Assembly (NCBI RefSeq): GCF_001411555.2
Contig: NC_049907.1
Span: forward strand, 38,679,482 to 38,743,481
Source of the DNA: Juglans regia
Taxonomy: Eukaryota; Streptophyta; Magnoliopsida; Fagales; Juglandaceae
Length of the DNA stretch: 64,000 nt
Direction: 5' to 3'
Part shown: positions 23,904-36,500 of the stretch, piece by piece
Layout of the letters: each line of letters starts with the position of its first letter
Numbering within the stretch: the stretch's first letter is position 1
The notes under the pieces: generated by a model
Told to the model about the DNA's origin: nothing
Databases searched by the model: none
The model's input: only the letters and a program-made list of their open reading frames with translations
Program-made: the position numbers and the translations under genes

Positions 23904-24595
23904 TAGGGGTGTAAATTTAAACTGGGAAACTGAAAAACCGGACCGGACCTGACCAAACCGGTTCTTATATTATGAAAACCGGCCGGATCCGGTCCCATTT
24001 CGGTTCTGTAGTTTCAGGGACCGGACCGGTTAGAAAAAAAAAATATATATATATAAATTAATTTTATATATTATACAAAATATTTATATATATAAGTTTT
24101 ATATATAATATATAATTATATATTAAATTTTTATATATAATATATATAATTATATATCATATATGAAATAATTTCATATTATAATTTATAAATTATAACA
24201 TAAAATATTACTCTTAAATATGAACATTTATAATTTGTTTGATCATATATTATTAATATAATTATATGTAAGATAATGTTATTATAATTTATAAAATAAA
24301 AGTTTAATCTTAAAGATGAAAATTTAATTGATCATATGCTTTAAACATAATATATATATATATATATTAAATTATTAATAATATTTTATCATAAGAAGTA
24401 ACACTTTATTATATGTTTTTTACATTTTAAAAAAATCAAAAAATCGGACCGGATCGGACTGAAAACTGGTAAAATCGTAGGTACTGGTTTAGGAGGGTAA
24501 CCAGGGCGTAATCGATTTTGAAAAATACAAAATCGGTACATGCCAGTCCGGTCCTAAATTTTCTCTAAAACCGGACCAGACCGGTTACACCCCTA
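23904..24595. mobile_element. hAT-type MITE, copy 1 (8-bp TSD)
   Basis: It has terminal inverted repeats TAGGGGTGTAA and TTACACCCCTA and is flanked on both sides by the 8-bp direct repeat GAGAACAT (23896-23903, 24596-24603). An 8-bp target duplication is the hallmark of hAT transposons. The ends are dense in CCGGACCGG-type words and the middle is AT-rich without a transposase frame. It is related, in the opposite orientation, to 55866-56579. Confidence 0.85.
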
Positions 24596-24603
24596 GAGAA
24601 CAT

Positions 24604-25250
24604 GAATTGCTAGAGTCGTGGCCTTTACATATTCATTACAATTTTTTCAAAGACTTTTAATTTATGTGGTGTTTTGGCCAATAAATTAATTCCTAGCCAT
24701 GCAAAAGTTTTGGCCAAGAGTTCTGCTAACAAAGGTGAAAACTGTGCGTTTTAGAATCAAGTAGCACAATAAAACTTCAGAACTACCTTGTTTTTGTTTC
24801 AGATGCTTGGCTCAATGGACAGTGTTGGGGAACCTAGGGCCCGGTTAAGGGTTTCAACAAGGCTCACAGCAGACAACCCTAAGCCCTAAAACTTTTCAAC
24901 ACCCAACTCACAAAATCTATAACACAAAGATTTGTGGCCTCCCTTCACTTCCTTCCGTACCAAGCAGAAACCATAATACACAATTGAATGAAGGAAAAAA
25001 TATCTCGAAAGTTAACCTGGGAATTTGAAGAATTGTGTAGAGGAAATGGTAGGGCGCCCAAACAAATTTCACGAAGAGGAAGAAGAAGCGTGAGCAAGGA
25101 GAGATGAAGAAGAAGAAAACTTCAGCAATATGTAGGTGCACGAGTAAGGAGAGACGAAGAGGAAGATGAAGCTGAGCAGAAGGGACAACGCGGGGCAAAG
25201 CTGGGAAATTTTGAAGGAAAAAACTTCAGGCCGGATGGGTTTGAAACCTA
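24604..25250. other. Spacer, no gene recognised
   Basis: 24830-24900 resembles gene leader text (AACCCTAAGCCCTAAAAC) and 25070-25190 is purine-rich with GAAGAAGAAG runs. Open stretches on the - strand are low-complexity Leu/Ser/Phe text reading those purine runs. No supportable gene. Confidence 0.4.
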
Positions 25251-25252
25251 TT

Positions 25253-25939
25253 TTCACACCGACCAATAAAACAATGACACGTAGGCATTCCATAGAAATT
25301 CTCATTACAGCTGCATACACCCCAAAACATCTCCCCCTCTTTCTTTCTCTCCTCCTTCCCCCATCTGCAAGACGCACGAAGCCCTAAAGGCCCCCCAAAA
25401 AAAAGCACGAAGCCAAAGCTCCCTCTCCCTCCCCCATCTACGCTCGATGCCGACGGAAGGTAGCACCGGCAAAATCGTCTTCTGTTTGAAGCTCCCTCAT
25501 GCGAAGCTCCCTCTCCCTCTCCCTCCCCCATCTGCACTCAAGACGCCGAAGGAAGGCCAACGACCTCTCTGTCAGTCAACTCCTCCTGTTGCTGCCTTTG
25601 CTCCCTAATCAACACCTCTAAATCCTCTCTATAATCATTGTTTTAGAGAACCAATCGCAGCAAAACATCTGGCCCCGCCTTCGAATAAGTATCGGTGACC
25701 ATCACATGAGTGAAAGATATGGACTAAAGCTGCTTAAAATTGAAATTTTGAACCTAGAATCAGCTCGATAATGTCCACAATCAAATGGGTTTCAAGCTAA
25801 AACTTTGAAAAAAAGAGTTGCATTTTTTGCTTGGAATCACATACCAATGGCTTAAAATTTTACAGCAATGAAAAAGCGAGAAAAAAGTTCTATGCGTATA
25901 TTAACGTATGGATTTTGAACTCGTGGGTTGCAATTTACT

Positions 25940-26018
<79 letters not shown>

Positions 26019-26166
26019 GAGTGGGACTGTACAGTGAGCATGATCGAGATGGGGGAGGGAGAAGGACAAAGAGGAGAGGGAGAGGCCAATCGGGTGTATG
26101 CGGGTCCAATTTAATTGCTTTTAGGATGCTTACGTGGTACTTGATTATTGGCCGGTGTAAAAATTA
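25253..26166. repeat. Inverted-repeat element with GA microsatellite
   Basis: The left end (CACACCGACCAATAAAACAA .. CACGTAGGCATTCC .. GCATACACCCC) is an imperfect reverse complement, over ~80 bases, of the right end (GGGTGTATGCGGG .. GGATGCTTACGTGG .. TATTGGCCGGTGTAAA). The interior is rich in CTCCCTCTCCC and holds a (GA)n tract at 25943-26015. It looks like a small terminal-inverted-repeat element. No transposase or target duplication was identified. Confidence 0.5.
25943..26015. repeat. (GA)n microsatellite
   Basis: About 36 uninterrupted AG dinucleotides. The open frames crossing it (Arg-Glu or Ser-Leu repeats) are artefacts. Confidence 0.95.
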
Positions 26167-26861
26167 ATTTCACACTTGATCGGCCTGGAGCGCCACTCAA
26201 TTTTGAAATGGGGCTAATCGAAAAACGAACATTTTACAGGTGAGAAAAACAGAAAAAGAAAAAGAAAAAGTCAGGTAAGGCGTGTGGTGTTAGAATTAAC
26301 AGTTGTTGACGAGTAAAATTACTCATAGATTATAATAACGTCATTCCTAATGTATTGTTTTCGCCTTTCTGCCACCCACTATATCATTTGTATCTCGCTA
26401 GGACAATATTTTCCTGTTGTTGATATTGTAGATGAGTTCATCAATGTTGTCATGCGACCAATTATTAGCACTTTTAGGTGAAACGGTAGCACCACATTCA
26501 CAACGCCAACAACCTTTCATCTCGGTCTCAACTCTCGAAGACCATCGATCTGGCCCTTACCACTTCTTCAACAATGAAATATACAAACTTTAAAAATATA
26601 TGAGTATTGTGCTTGTGCAGATGTTTTATATTTAATTTCTTTTATATATTCTTTTTTTTTTTTTTTTTTTTTAGAAAAATTTTGAACATGACTTATGGTG
26701 CTAACATACTCATCTTCCGTATGAGTAGTGATAAATATACAATACTTTATACAATATTTTTTACAATACATATTATATAAAATAATATTAATTTTATAAA
26801 AATATCTCTTTTTAAGATATTATTATATAAAATATTGTGTTTATCATTTTTCCTTCCGTAT

Positions 26862-27170
26862 CAACACATATCTCCACTCGCCAGTACAATTGCATATTTT
26901 CATCACCCACAGGGTTACACGTGGGTTCTTTGTCTTTTATTTCAAATACAGAATCAGCAAACCTATGGGCTTGTTTTCCCGAATACCTATGCCCTTTACG
27001 AAGTAGGTAATGAATATGTGTGAAGATCGATCGTGACAAGTACTTGAACATATAGTTTGACTTTGCATATATCTCTTCATTCACTAATAATTCGATTTGA
27101 TATCTCTGCCGCCTAACAAGCCTACTTTGAATTTTTTTTTTGAAGAAGTTAGCATTCCTTAAAAAAAGCA
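26862..27170. other. Displaced upstream flank of CFAS copy A (paralogous to copy C flank)
   Basis: This stretch matches 61150-61590 upstream of copy C. Shared landmarks include CAGAATCAGCAAACCTATGG, TAATGAATATG, CTTCATTCACTAAT followed by TTCGATTTGATATCT, and a final GAAGTT(T/A)GCATT. The matching sequence resumes at 27188-27224 and 28150-28200, against 63712-63830. It is therefore the original 5' flank of this gene pair, now 7 kb from copy A. It shows no coding frame. Confidence 0.65.
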
Positions 27171-27277
27171 TTATTTGATATATTTTAAATAATTCTTCAT
27201 TTAAGTAATTAATAAAATCATGACTTATAGTATCTCTTATTATAACTCATCATATCTTATTATAATACGTCTTATTA

Positions 27278-27936
27278 TTAGAGTATTTTTGTTGGATTAG
27301 TTAAAGTTAAAATATATTTTTTATAAATATAAGATAAATTTAACTTTTAGCTATTTCATTCATATAAATCTCCACATTGGAATAACTATTTTTTTTATTA
27401 TATAATAATAAAATAATATAAGATGAATTTAATTTTAATTATTCACATAAAATCTCCACATTAGATTATACATTTATTTATTATATAGTAATGAATAACT
27501 AATAATTTTAAAAATATTTATTTTTTTTAATTTTATCATATTTTACTATTCTACCTATTATATATTAATTAATAATCATATTCTTATTAAATTAATATAT
27601 CAATTTCAAAAATATTTTAATTTTTTTAATTATGAAATTATTTTATTTTATCATATTTTACTATTCATAATATTATATATTAATTAGTAATCATATTTTA
27701 ATTAAATTATGGATTAAAAATAGAAACTAGAAAGACATTGATGGAGATCTCGAGAGAGAAAAACAAATGATATAAAATGGATTTGATGAATAAACAATGT
27801 CTTTTAAATTTGAAAATAACTTTAGAAGTTATTGTAACTATGGAATATAGTTATTCCAATGTGATACATTTTATGGTTTAATAGCTAAATTCTCATTGGA
27901 TTTAGTTTTTAGCTAATCCAATGAGAGTGCTCTTAG
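27278..27936. repeat. Foldback MITE
   Basis: The ends are inverted: GAGTATTTTTGTTGGATTAG and the reverse complement of CTAATCCAATGAGAGTGCTCT. An inner exact 17-base inverted pair is CACATTGGAATAACTAT (27373) and ATAGTTATTCCAATGTG (~27845). The interior is AT-rich with no reading frame. It interrupts the flank shared with copy C. 27937-28140 is AT-rich and ends in CTCAACTCACTATCCAAGATTCC, another MITE-like end. Confidence 0.6.
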
Positions 27937-28200
27937 ATAGTAAAAGTCTTTTAACTCATATCATTTAATCATTATAATTTTTTTAAATTTTTACATAAAA
28001 TATAATAAATAATTCAATTTTTTCAAATATCAAAATAATAATAATATTAAAAAATATATTCTAACATTAATATTTTATTCAAATTTCAACTTTCATTCCA
28101 TCTCAACTCACTATCCAAGATTCCAAACCTCCCCTTAACATCAAGTATAACAAAGATAATAAAAGTTAAAATAAAAATTTTCAAAATGAAAAGCCCAAAT

Positions 28201-29074
28201 AAATATTGCAAAAAAATGGCTTATTGTGGGGTTACGTAGAAGGAAATTGAAGCAGATGGAAAATTTTGTTAAGGGCTAAAATACTCCGAAACATGACCAT
28301 ATTTCTTATTTATTTGGTTAAAACTTTTAGACGAGCATGAGATTAATCTTATTTTTAAATAATTTTGAAAAATATGCTAATAGATTTTGTAGATGTTGTG
28401 TTTTGCACACTCTTAAACTAGGTTCCAACAACTTAAGTCTTCATAACAAGTCCTGTAAAGAGAAGAATGTATACGGCTTTGAGAGGGCACACTAGGGTTC
28501 GAAGAGCTTCCAATGCCAAAGTCAATAAATGTTCTTGGAGTGTAGTAAATAAGTAAGGAAACTTCAAAAACTAGAGAGAGCATCCTCATATCTGAAATCA
28601 ACTATTTAATTGATGTTGCTACCGATTCTTGTTGTTGCTATCGTTGTCCTGTAAATCTGTTGACTTCCTGCGTTTTTCTTGTTTAGACCTTTTTTATATA
28701 TATGGAAATCATGGTTTAGTTGCTTTGTGACTGTCACCAGTTCTACTTCTCTTGTTCCTGGGGTTTTGTTACTTCTCAGCTTAATTCGTTTGGTTTTGTC
28801 GTTCTGATTTAAATTTTGATGAGGTTACGCTGTCTCTGAGTTTAGCTTTGTTTGGTATAGCTGTTTCTGAGTTTAATTATGTTTTTGGTTTTAATTTTTT
28901 GTAACCAATGCTTATGTTTGGCATTATTTTATAATAATTTTGTTTTAGGTCAGGAAATGATGGTCTGGTCTATTGGTTAGTGTTGCTGCTCGCAAGGTTG
29001 GTGTCTAGGGGTTTTGGTGTTTGACTTTTTATTTGTATAGGTTTTGTTTTCTCAAGTATAATTTTGATGAGGTG
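28201..29074. other. Spacer before the duplicated block
   Basis: AT-rich, then T-rich from 28620 with intron-like texture (repeated TTTTGATGAGGT and CTGAGTTTA words). No gene or element recognised. Similarity to the hnRNP intron of block A starts close to 29075 (TTCTCAGTTTGATTTTTT). Confidence 0.4.
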
Positions 29075-30289
29075 ATGCTTCTCAGTTTGATTTTTTTCGG
29101 TAGTTTTTTTTTTTTTTTTTTTTTTTCTGAGCTTAGATATTTCGGGTGTTAATTCTTTATAATAATTGCTAATACAATTATTATCTACACATGCGTTTCA
29201 TGTTTTTGGGCTTGCTGGGGTTTTATGTGGCATCTCATATTTTAAGGGATTTGATTTAATTCTTGTAAGTTTGGAACTTGAGTCGACCTTTATCTTTGGT
29301 TGGGGTTGGTGGTTGACAATTTCAAGGACACTGACGACTTGTCGCTGAATGCTTATAGCTTGAGATCTCGGTTTCTTTGGGTCTCTTGATTTAGGTTTTT
29401 ATTCTTATTTGGAGTGTGCAAGGGATTTTTCTTTGCACTTCCATTTATTTATCCTTTGTTTTAAGCTTGTTACGTGTTCTGGCAACAGCTTGCAGCAGTG
29501 ATGCCTTAATATATTGTTTTTCTAAGTACGTAATTATGTTATTGGTCATTAAGGCCATAGGGGCTAAACTATTTATTATAGATGTTACGTTCCAAGGAAG
29601 GCCAAGCCACATCTAGGCCCATACTCTAAAATGATTAGTCAATGGTACAATTGGAGTTTCATTAGAATCATTATAAAGAGTAAGATCCTCTCCCTCTTAA
29701 GTAATGTGAGATTTCATACACCATCTATACTCACTACTCAAATCGGGTCTCACAATTGATATGTACCACGGGGTATCTTGGCCACTGCAAGCTGTAGGAT
29801 TTGAAGTGTGTCATTATTTGTACTGCCGAATGAATTTTCTCCTTGCTATCTTGTCTTGAAGCATAAACAAATGGTATCATTTTCATGGGATGTAAAAGGG
29901 GCAAACAATTTCTAGAGGCTATTAGACTGAGGAACTTTTTCTTGAATTATTCGAGGTGCACTTGTGGAAAACTCCCCTACCCTTGGAGAAAATAAATATT
30001 ATGCACTCTGGGTTAAGTATTGCTGATAGATTGATAAATATCAGGTGCTTGCGCACATTTTTTCCTGGTTAATACAGATCTCATGGATGTTAGTGAATGT
30101 TGATTGTTAGATTTGGACCTATCAAAAAATTTATTTAAAACCTATAAAAAAAATGTTGATTGTTAGATTTGGTTGTTGGTGGAGAAAAAAATGTAGTCAA
30201 AATGATATTGGCTTAGTTGGCCCAAATTAGTCGGAATGAGCTTTACTGAATTTACTTGTCTCAAGAATTGAAATAATTGGTGTGTGAGA

Positions 30290-32294
30290 ATTGAATTACT
30301 CTTTTAATGTGTGAGAAGAAGTAGTCATACCAGAGGAAAGCTTCATGTAAATCTCTTCCTGCATATCACCATGAAGAAAGACATTCTTCACATCCATCTG
30401 ATGCAATTGCCACGACTGTGAAGCGGCAATAGCTAAGATGGTTCGAACCGTGGTCATTTTGGCAACATGAGCAAAGGTCTCCTCATAATCAACCTCATAT
30501 TCCTGCTTGTTATCCAGAGCTACAAGGCGAGCTTTGTACCAATCCAAAGAGCCATCAGAACGAAGTTTTATAGAGAAAACTCATTTACTCCCAATAGGTT
30601 TGACTGTAGCAGGATAAGAAACAATATCCCAAGTGTGATTCTCCTCAAGTGCTTGAAGTTCTGCTTGCATTGCATTTTGCCAACACTCATGTTCCATGGC
30701 TTGTTTGTAGCATGAGGGAATGGAAATAGTGGATAAAGTAGCGACAAGAGAGACAAGAGGGAAGAAACCATACCGATCAGGGAGTCGAGAAGGACGAGTA
30801 GACCAACGAAGAGTGGTGGAAGAAGGAGCAGGATCAGACATTGGGTCAAGATAGGAAGGGAGCACAAAGGAAGTGGAAGCAGACTTATGTCGACTACGTC
30901 TTTCATACAAAAAACTAGGCAGAAGAGATAAAAATGCAGATGGCTGCTCAACACGAGATGGAAAGAAATATTGATTTTCAAAGAAAATCACATTCCTAAA
31001 AACCCATATACAACGAGCATGGGGATCATAACAAACATAACCCTTTTGAGGGATAGCATAACCAAGAAAAATACACTTAACAGGCTGAGCAGTAAGTTTA
31101 TGTCGTTCATGAGCAGGAAGATGCAAAAAATAAACACAACCAAATGTACGAAGATCAGAATATAAAGGAGAATGACCAAACAACTTAAAGAAAGGAGAAA
31201 CATGATTTAACGTAGGAGAGGGTAAGCGATTGATCAAATGAATTGAAGAAGAAAGTGCTTCACACCAAAAACGAGGAGGAACAAATGATTCAAGTAAAAG
31301 AGTTCTTACCACATCAAGAAGATGATAATTTTTCATCTCAGCAACACCGTTTTGTCATGGTGTAGAAGGACAAGAACGCTGAGAGATGATCCATTTGCTT
31401 TGAAGAAAGTCATGAAACTCATTAGACATGTATTCGCCACCGGAATTAGAGCGCAAGACCTTGATGCGGGTAGAGAATTGAGTCTCAAGAAGTGCAAGAA
31501 AGCACTTAAAGACTGAGAAAACTTCGTCCTTAATCTAAAGGAAGTAAACTCAAGTAAAACGATTAAAGTCATCAATGAAAGTAACAAAATACTTGTAATG
31601 TGCATGAGAAACATCGGGTGCAATACCCCAAACATCACTAAGAATAACATCGAACCAGATGAAAAGCGCCGAAACAGCAAAACTGAACCAGATGAAAAGC
31701 GCCGAAATCCAAAGGCCATTGAAACAAGAATAGAACCCAGAAAACACAACAGAAGTTGCCGAAATCGCAGTTGCTGAACCGGAAAGAAGGAACTCCAAAA
31801 ACCAACTGAGACAACGTCGAAAACTCGCAAGAAGCACTCAGATGGCGCCGAAAATTCACAAGGAGGACTCAGAGGATGCCGAAAGTCACCAGGAACCCCA
31901 AGGATCGACTCAGATGGCACCAGAATCACACGAAAGGCTAATCACGAACTAGACATCACCGAGAATGAAGAACCCACAAAGAAGCTCTCCTGAGAAAGAA
32001 AAAAAATTCGTGAAAGATAGGCAATCTAGTAACCTGCTCTTGATACCATGTCAAAATACTCAGAAAACCCAAGAGAAACCGAAACCGAAAACTTTGTTTT
32101 TGAAAAAATTGCCTCTTGTGAGTTCTGCCCTTTCATTATACTGTAATTCCAACATCTATACATGGAAGTATATGCTATACACGGATTCTAATTGATTCTT
32201 AATATTTAGCATCTATACGTAGAAAGATAATCTGTATAGCTAATATTAACAGAGTCCTAAATTATATAAATTCCTAAAATTATATACGTTAACA
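30290..32294 (-). mobile_element. Truncated Copia retrotransposon in hnRNP pseudogene
   Basis: On the - strand, an LTR (32049-32294) is followed by the primer-binding site TGGTATCAAGAGC. Broken pol then reads towards 30296: the integrase C-terminal part (FWCEALSSSIHLINRLPSP, about 31260), then the RT start (KPIGSK.., QMDVKNVFLHGDMQEEIYM, about 30350). The element stops there, so the rest of RT, RNase H and the 3' LTR are gone, as are gag and most of protease. A short direct repeat (CCAGATGAAAAGCGCCGAAA, twice) lies at 31648-31711. Stops and frameshifts make it inactive. Its left edge coincides with the host deletion. Confidence 0.8.
32049..32294 (-). repeat. LTR of the truncated Copia element
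   Basis: Read on the - strand it begins TGTTAACGTATATAATTTTA and ends TTTTGACA, followed at once by TGGTATCAAGAGC, complementary in style to initiator-tRNA-Met. Its TG..CA ends are canonical. It abuts hnRNP exon 2 sequence at 32295. Confidence 0.7.
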
Positions 32295-33546
32295 TGCTGG
32301 TGGTCCTACTGGGGGGGATATGCAAGGAAGTGGGGGAGGTTACGTGGGAAGTGGCTATGGTGATGCGAATGGAAATACAGGGTATGGAAATGCAGCATGG
32401 AGATCTGAGCAATCACAGACTTCTGACTTCTGGAAATTATGGTGCTTCTCAGGTGAATTGCCCTCATGGTGGGCAGGTTGCCTATGGTGGTGGATATGCC
32501 AATGCCCAGGCCCGAACCCAACAACAGTAATCATTTGGCTAGGGATCCAACTGAATCTTCATCTTTGTTTCTTTACTATGAGAGGGTCAGAATTTTTTTC
32601 CGTGCAAAGCAGCAGAGGGAGCGGCGCAGTTGGATGTCAACCCGCTTTGGGACTGGTTGGATTGCTTGATTCCCCGTAGTTTGCAGTATCTAGTTTGCTA
32701 GTTTATAGTAAGGAGTAATTTTGAGGCGTACTAGATGCTCCTCATATTTAATATTTGCTTTTGAGTGTAGTCTTAAATTTGGCGTGCTTATATTTCTCTA
32801 CTAGCTCATCTGGAATTTCTCCTCTGTCGTAGTGTTTAAGCCATGGTAGCTTATATAACCTCATTAATGTTGGTTTGATTACATTTGGGTGTTTTGTTGT
32901 TATCATATTATTAGTGCTCTAGTTCTGCCTCTGAGCAACAATAGATGCAGTAGGAAATTTACTAAGTAGATACTAATGCTTGATCTGATCTTGCTTGATT
33001 TGATCTGACAAGTAGGAATACAGAGATGTGTAGTGAGGTATTTTACTAGTAGCGGTGGAGCTATGGCCACTCGGGTTGATCACTACGTAATGGGTAGCGA
33101 TAATCGTAGTGGTAGTTGACACTTTAACGTTGGCATAATCATTTTCCTCCAGTATTTGCCCTTGTGTTGTACAGGAGAGATGCACGAGGTCAAAAGTGGA
33201 GTGAAGGGTCCACTCATGGCTGAACACAAGCATCGTTGTGGGTGCAGGGGGGGAGTGTTCAGCATGGATGGAATTTCAGGGTTCAGTTTGAAATTACAAA
33301 TTTACCTGGGACAGGTCATTCTCCAGCCTGGCCATGGCACTGTCAAGTTTTGCAGATTCCAGGGAGTTCAAGTGTGAAAACTTCTCATTACATACGTGAA
33401 CTAAAGTAAATGTATTCACCTCGGAAACCATTAATTTTATTTAGTCTCGGTCGGGATAAAAGATCTTTCTTCATTTTAAGTGAAATGGAAGATAGCATCC
33501 GAGTGCAATCTTTGATCTACTTGGGGAAGATGACCAACTCCTGCCA

Positions 33547-36500
33547 TTAATATGAAGGTTCGGTATCTCCATCGGGAACAGAATCAACTCCCGACGGCAC
33601 ACTTTGATATGAATTGCTGAATGCAGCAACATTGCCAGGACGTGTGAATACAATCTGCATTAGAGATGGAAAGCCAAATATTTCTTAGTTCTAGCTCAAG
33701 TATATAAGCTCCAGAATATATTTCAAGGAACCAAGTCCATGATCAAGAAGTATACAAGTAATAATAGCAATGACGATGTGTGTGGTCGCACGAGGGAATA
33801 TCATAAAGTTTCTTCCCAGTTGAATGCGCCCCTTCGCAACCATCAACGTTTGCATGTTTCTCTACTGGGACGATCTTCGTAATTAATGCATCCTATGATT
33901 TTCTTTTGCCAATTTCCTTCTTTTTTGTTATAAATTATAATTAAGCTGATGCAGTTAAACTGTGCCTTTGCGGTCCATTTTCAGCCATTCTATCTACTTC
34001 TTCTGATTTCAGAGCACACCGAAAACAGCACTTTTCGTGAAACACAGATTTGCAAACATTAATGATGTATGTGTCCATCCATCTGTTGTTTTTGTAAAGA
34101 AACATTACAATTTATATTGACACAATCAAATCTCAATTCTCAAGATTTCAATTTGCACAGAATCAGCCAATGAATCATCAGTTATTTTCCATTTATTTGT
34201 AAATATCAGTTATTTCCTTATATTTGTTTATTTCCATATTTAGTTTGACTTCCTGTATCTATTTAATCAGCATTGTATCATTGTAATCGATAAGTCATTT
34301 TGAGAATAAACTATTCTAGTCTCATGTTCTTAACATGGTATCAGCCTAAAACACGATCCCTCCCTAACCCGTACCCTCCATGTCTTCCTCTTCCCTAACC
34401 GATGTCCCCTCTCCATATATTCTCCATCCCTCTGATTCTCCTAGCCTAATCCTTGTTTCTGGTCTCCTTATAGGAGATAATTTTTCAAAATGGCAAAAAG
34501 CCATGACCCGCGCACTCAATGCCAAGAATAAACTCAGCTTTGTCGATGGCTCCCTTCCCATCCCTGATTCTAGTTCTCCCGAATACAAACAATGGAACCA
34601 AACCAAGGACATGGTCCTTACCTGGATTTTGAACTCTATCAGTCCATCTCTAGCCAACTCCCTCGAATACCACACAAACCCACGCGACGTCTGGGTTGAC
34701 CTCCAGTCGCGTTTTAGCCACGGCAACAACGCCCGTCTCTACCACCTCAAGCGTGCACTCTTCTCTCTGCAACAAAACACCAATTCCATCCATGAGTATT
34801 ACAACCACATCAAACAAATCTGGGATGAATTGAGTCACCTTCAAAACATCAATGATCTCAAAGACATGCAAAAACAAGCCGATGATGAGCGTGTCTTCCA
34901 GTTTCTCCTTGGCCTCAACGACTCCTTTGCCCAACTCAGAACCCAAATCCTTGCTATGGACCCTCTTCCTCCCATCACCAAGGTTTTTTCTATTTTATTT
35001 CAAGAAGAACAGCAGCGCCTTCTTCAGCTCCAACCACTGTCGTCGGATTCCATGGTCTTTGCAGCCGCCACCTCCAGCAACCCACTGAGCCATCTTCGCT
35101 GCACCAAATGCGGCAAATCGGGCCATACCCGTGACCGCTGCTGGAGACTTATCGGCTACCCATCTGGACGAGACCCACGATCCAAGCCGCGCCCATCCAT
35201 TCTCGGCAAACCACCGCCTACCTCAGCACCGACAGTCAATCAAGCCTCTTCCTCCGCCGATTCCTCTCCTCTCCTTGGATTGACGCCGGAACTCTACAAG
35301 AAATTGATGGATTTGCTGAACCCCACACCCATCTCCACCAACTTCGTCGGTAATGCCATTTCTTCTTCCCTCTCCTTTGATAGCCACCGAGATTGGGTCG
35401 TGGACAGTGGCGCTAGCGCCCACATGTGCCACGACTGAAGTGCATTTGTTGATCTGCAACCCCCCCCCCCCTTCTCTCTCGGTTAGACTTCCGAATGGCC
35501 ATACCCTTTCTATTAAGGGTATCGGCACTTGCCACTTGTCCCCTTCCCTTACCCTTTTTAATGTCTATTTTATCCCTGATTTTCATTTTAATCTATTGTC
35601 AGTCCCTCAACTCACCACTAACACAAATTGCATTGTTACTTTTTCTTCTAAAATTTTTTTTCTTTCAGGACCCACAATCGACGAGGCTGATTGGAGCGGG
35701 TGATTTTTGCAATGGGCTTTATGTGTACCGGCCTAACAACGTCCTGGTTTTTTCCGTGCAATCCTCTACTAATAAAGACTTATGGCACCGACGCCTAGGT
35801 CATCCCTCTCGTTTTTTTCTTCCTCAATTATTTAATAATTCTTATGTTGTCTCGGATTGTGATATTTGTGCTCATTCTAAGCACACACGTTTGCCTTTTT
35901 CCTCTAATGATAATAAAAGTACTTCTGCTTTTAATAGAATCTTTTGTGACATTTGGGGTGGTTACCACACTTCTTCCATTTGTGGTTCTCATTATTTTCT
36001 CACTATTGTTGATGATTTTTCCCGTACCACTTGGCTCTATCTTATGCGTCATAAATCTGAAGCATATATCAATCTTATGCATTTCTTTGCCCTTGTCCAA
36101 AATCAGTTCAATACCACGGTAAAAAAAATTCGCACTGATAATGGTCAAGAATTTCTTTCGCACAAATTTCAAACATATCTTCATAATCACAGCATTATCC
36201 ATGAACGTACCTGTGTTGAAACTCCCCAACAGAATGGTGTTGCGGAACGAAAACACAGACACCTCTTGAATATTGCTCGTAGTCTTCGTTTCCAAGCCCA
36301 CTTACCCCTCAAATTTTGGGGCGAATATGTGCTCACTGTTGCATATCTTATTAATCGAACGCCCAGTCGCACTCTTCAAAATAAATCTCCTTTTGAACTT
36401 CTCTTTGACACCATTCCGAACTATACTCATCTTCGTGTCTTTGGTTGTCTTTGTTACGTTCAAACCCTCGGTGCTCATCGAGATAAATTTTCTCCCCGTG

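Larger units (their letters stand above)
29075..32529 (+). pseudogene. hnRNP pseudogene (block B copy)
   Basis: 29075-30289 matches the hnRNP intron (4226-5555), and 32295-32529 matches the last ~230 bases of exon 2. Exon 1, both RRMs, the 3' part of the intron and most of exon 2 are missing. Their place is taken by a truncated Copia element. In the remaining exon piece a 7-base duplication (ACTTCTG twice at ~32419) shifts the frame before the C-terminal QARTQQQ. The 3' flank (32530-33380) still follows the intact gene closely. It cannot make a protein. Confidence 0.85.

Noticed and set aside
25831..26167. Arg-Glu or Ser-Leu repeat proteins
   Set aside because: They are translations of the (GA)n microsatellite, not genes.
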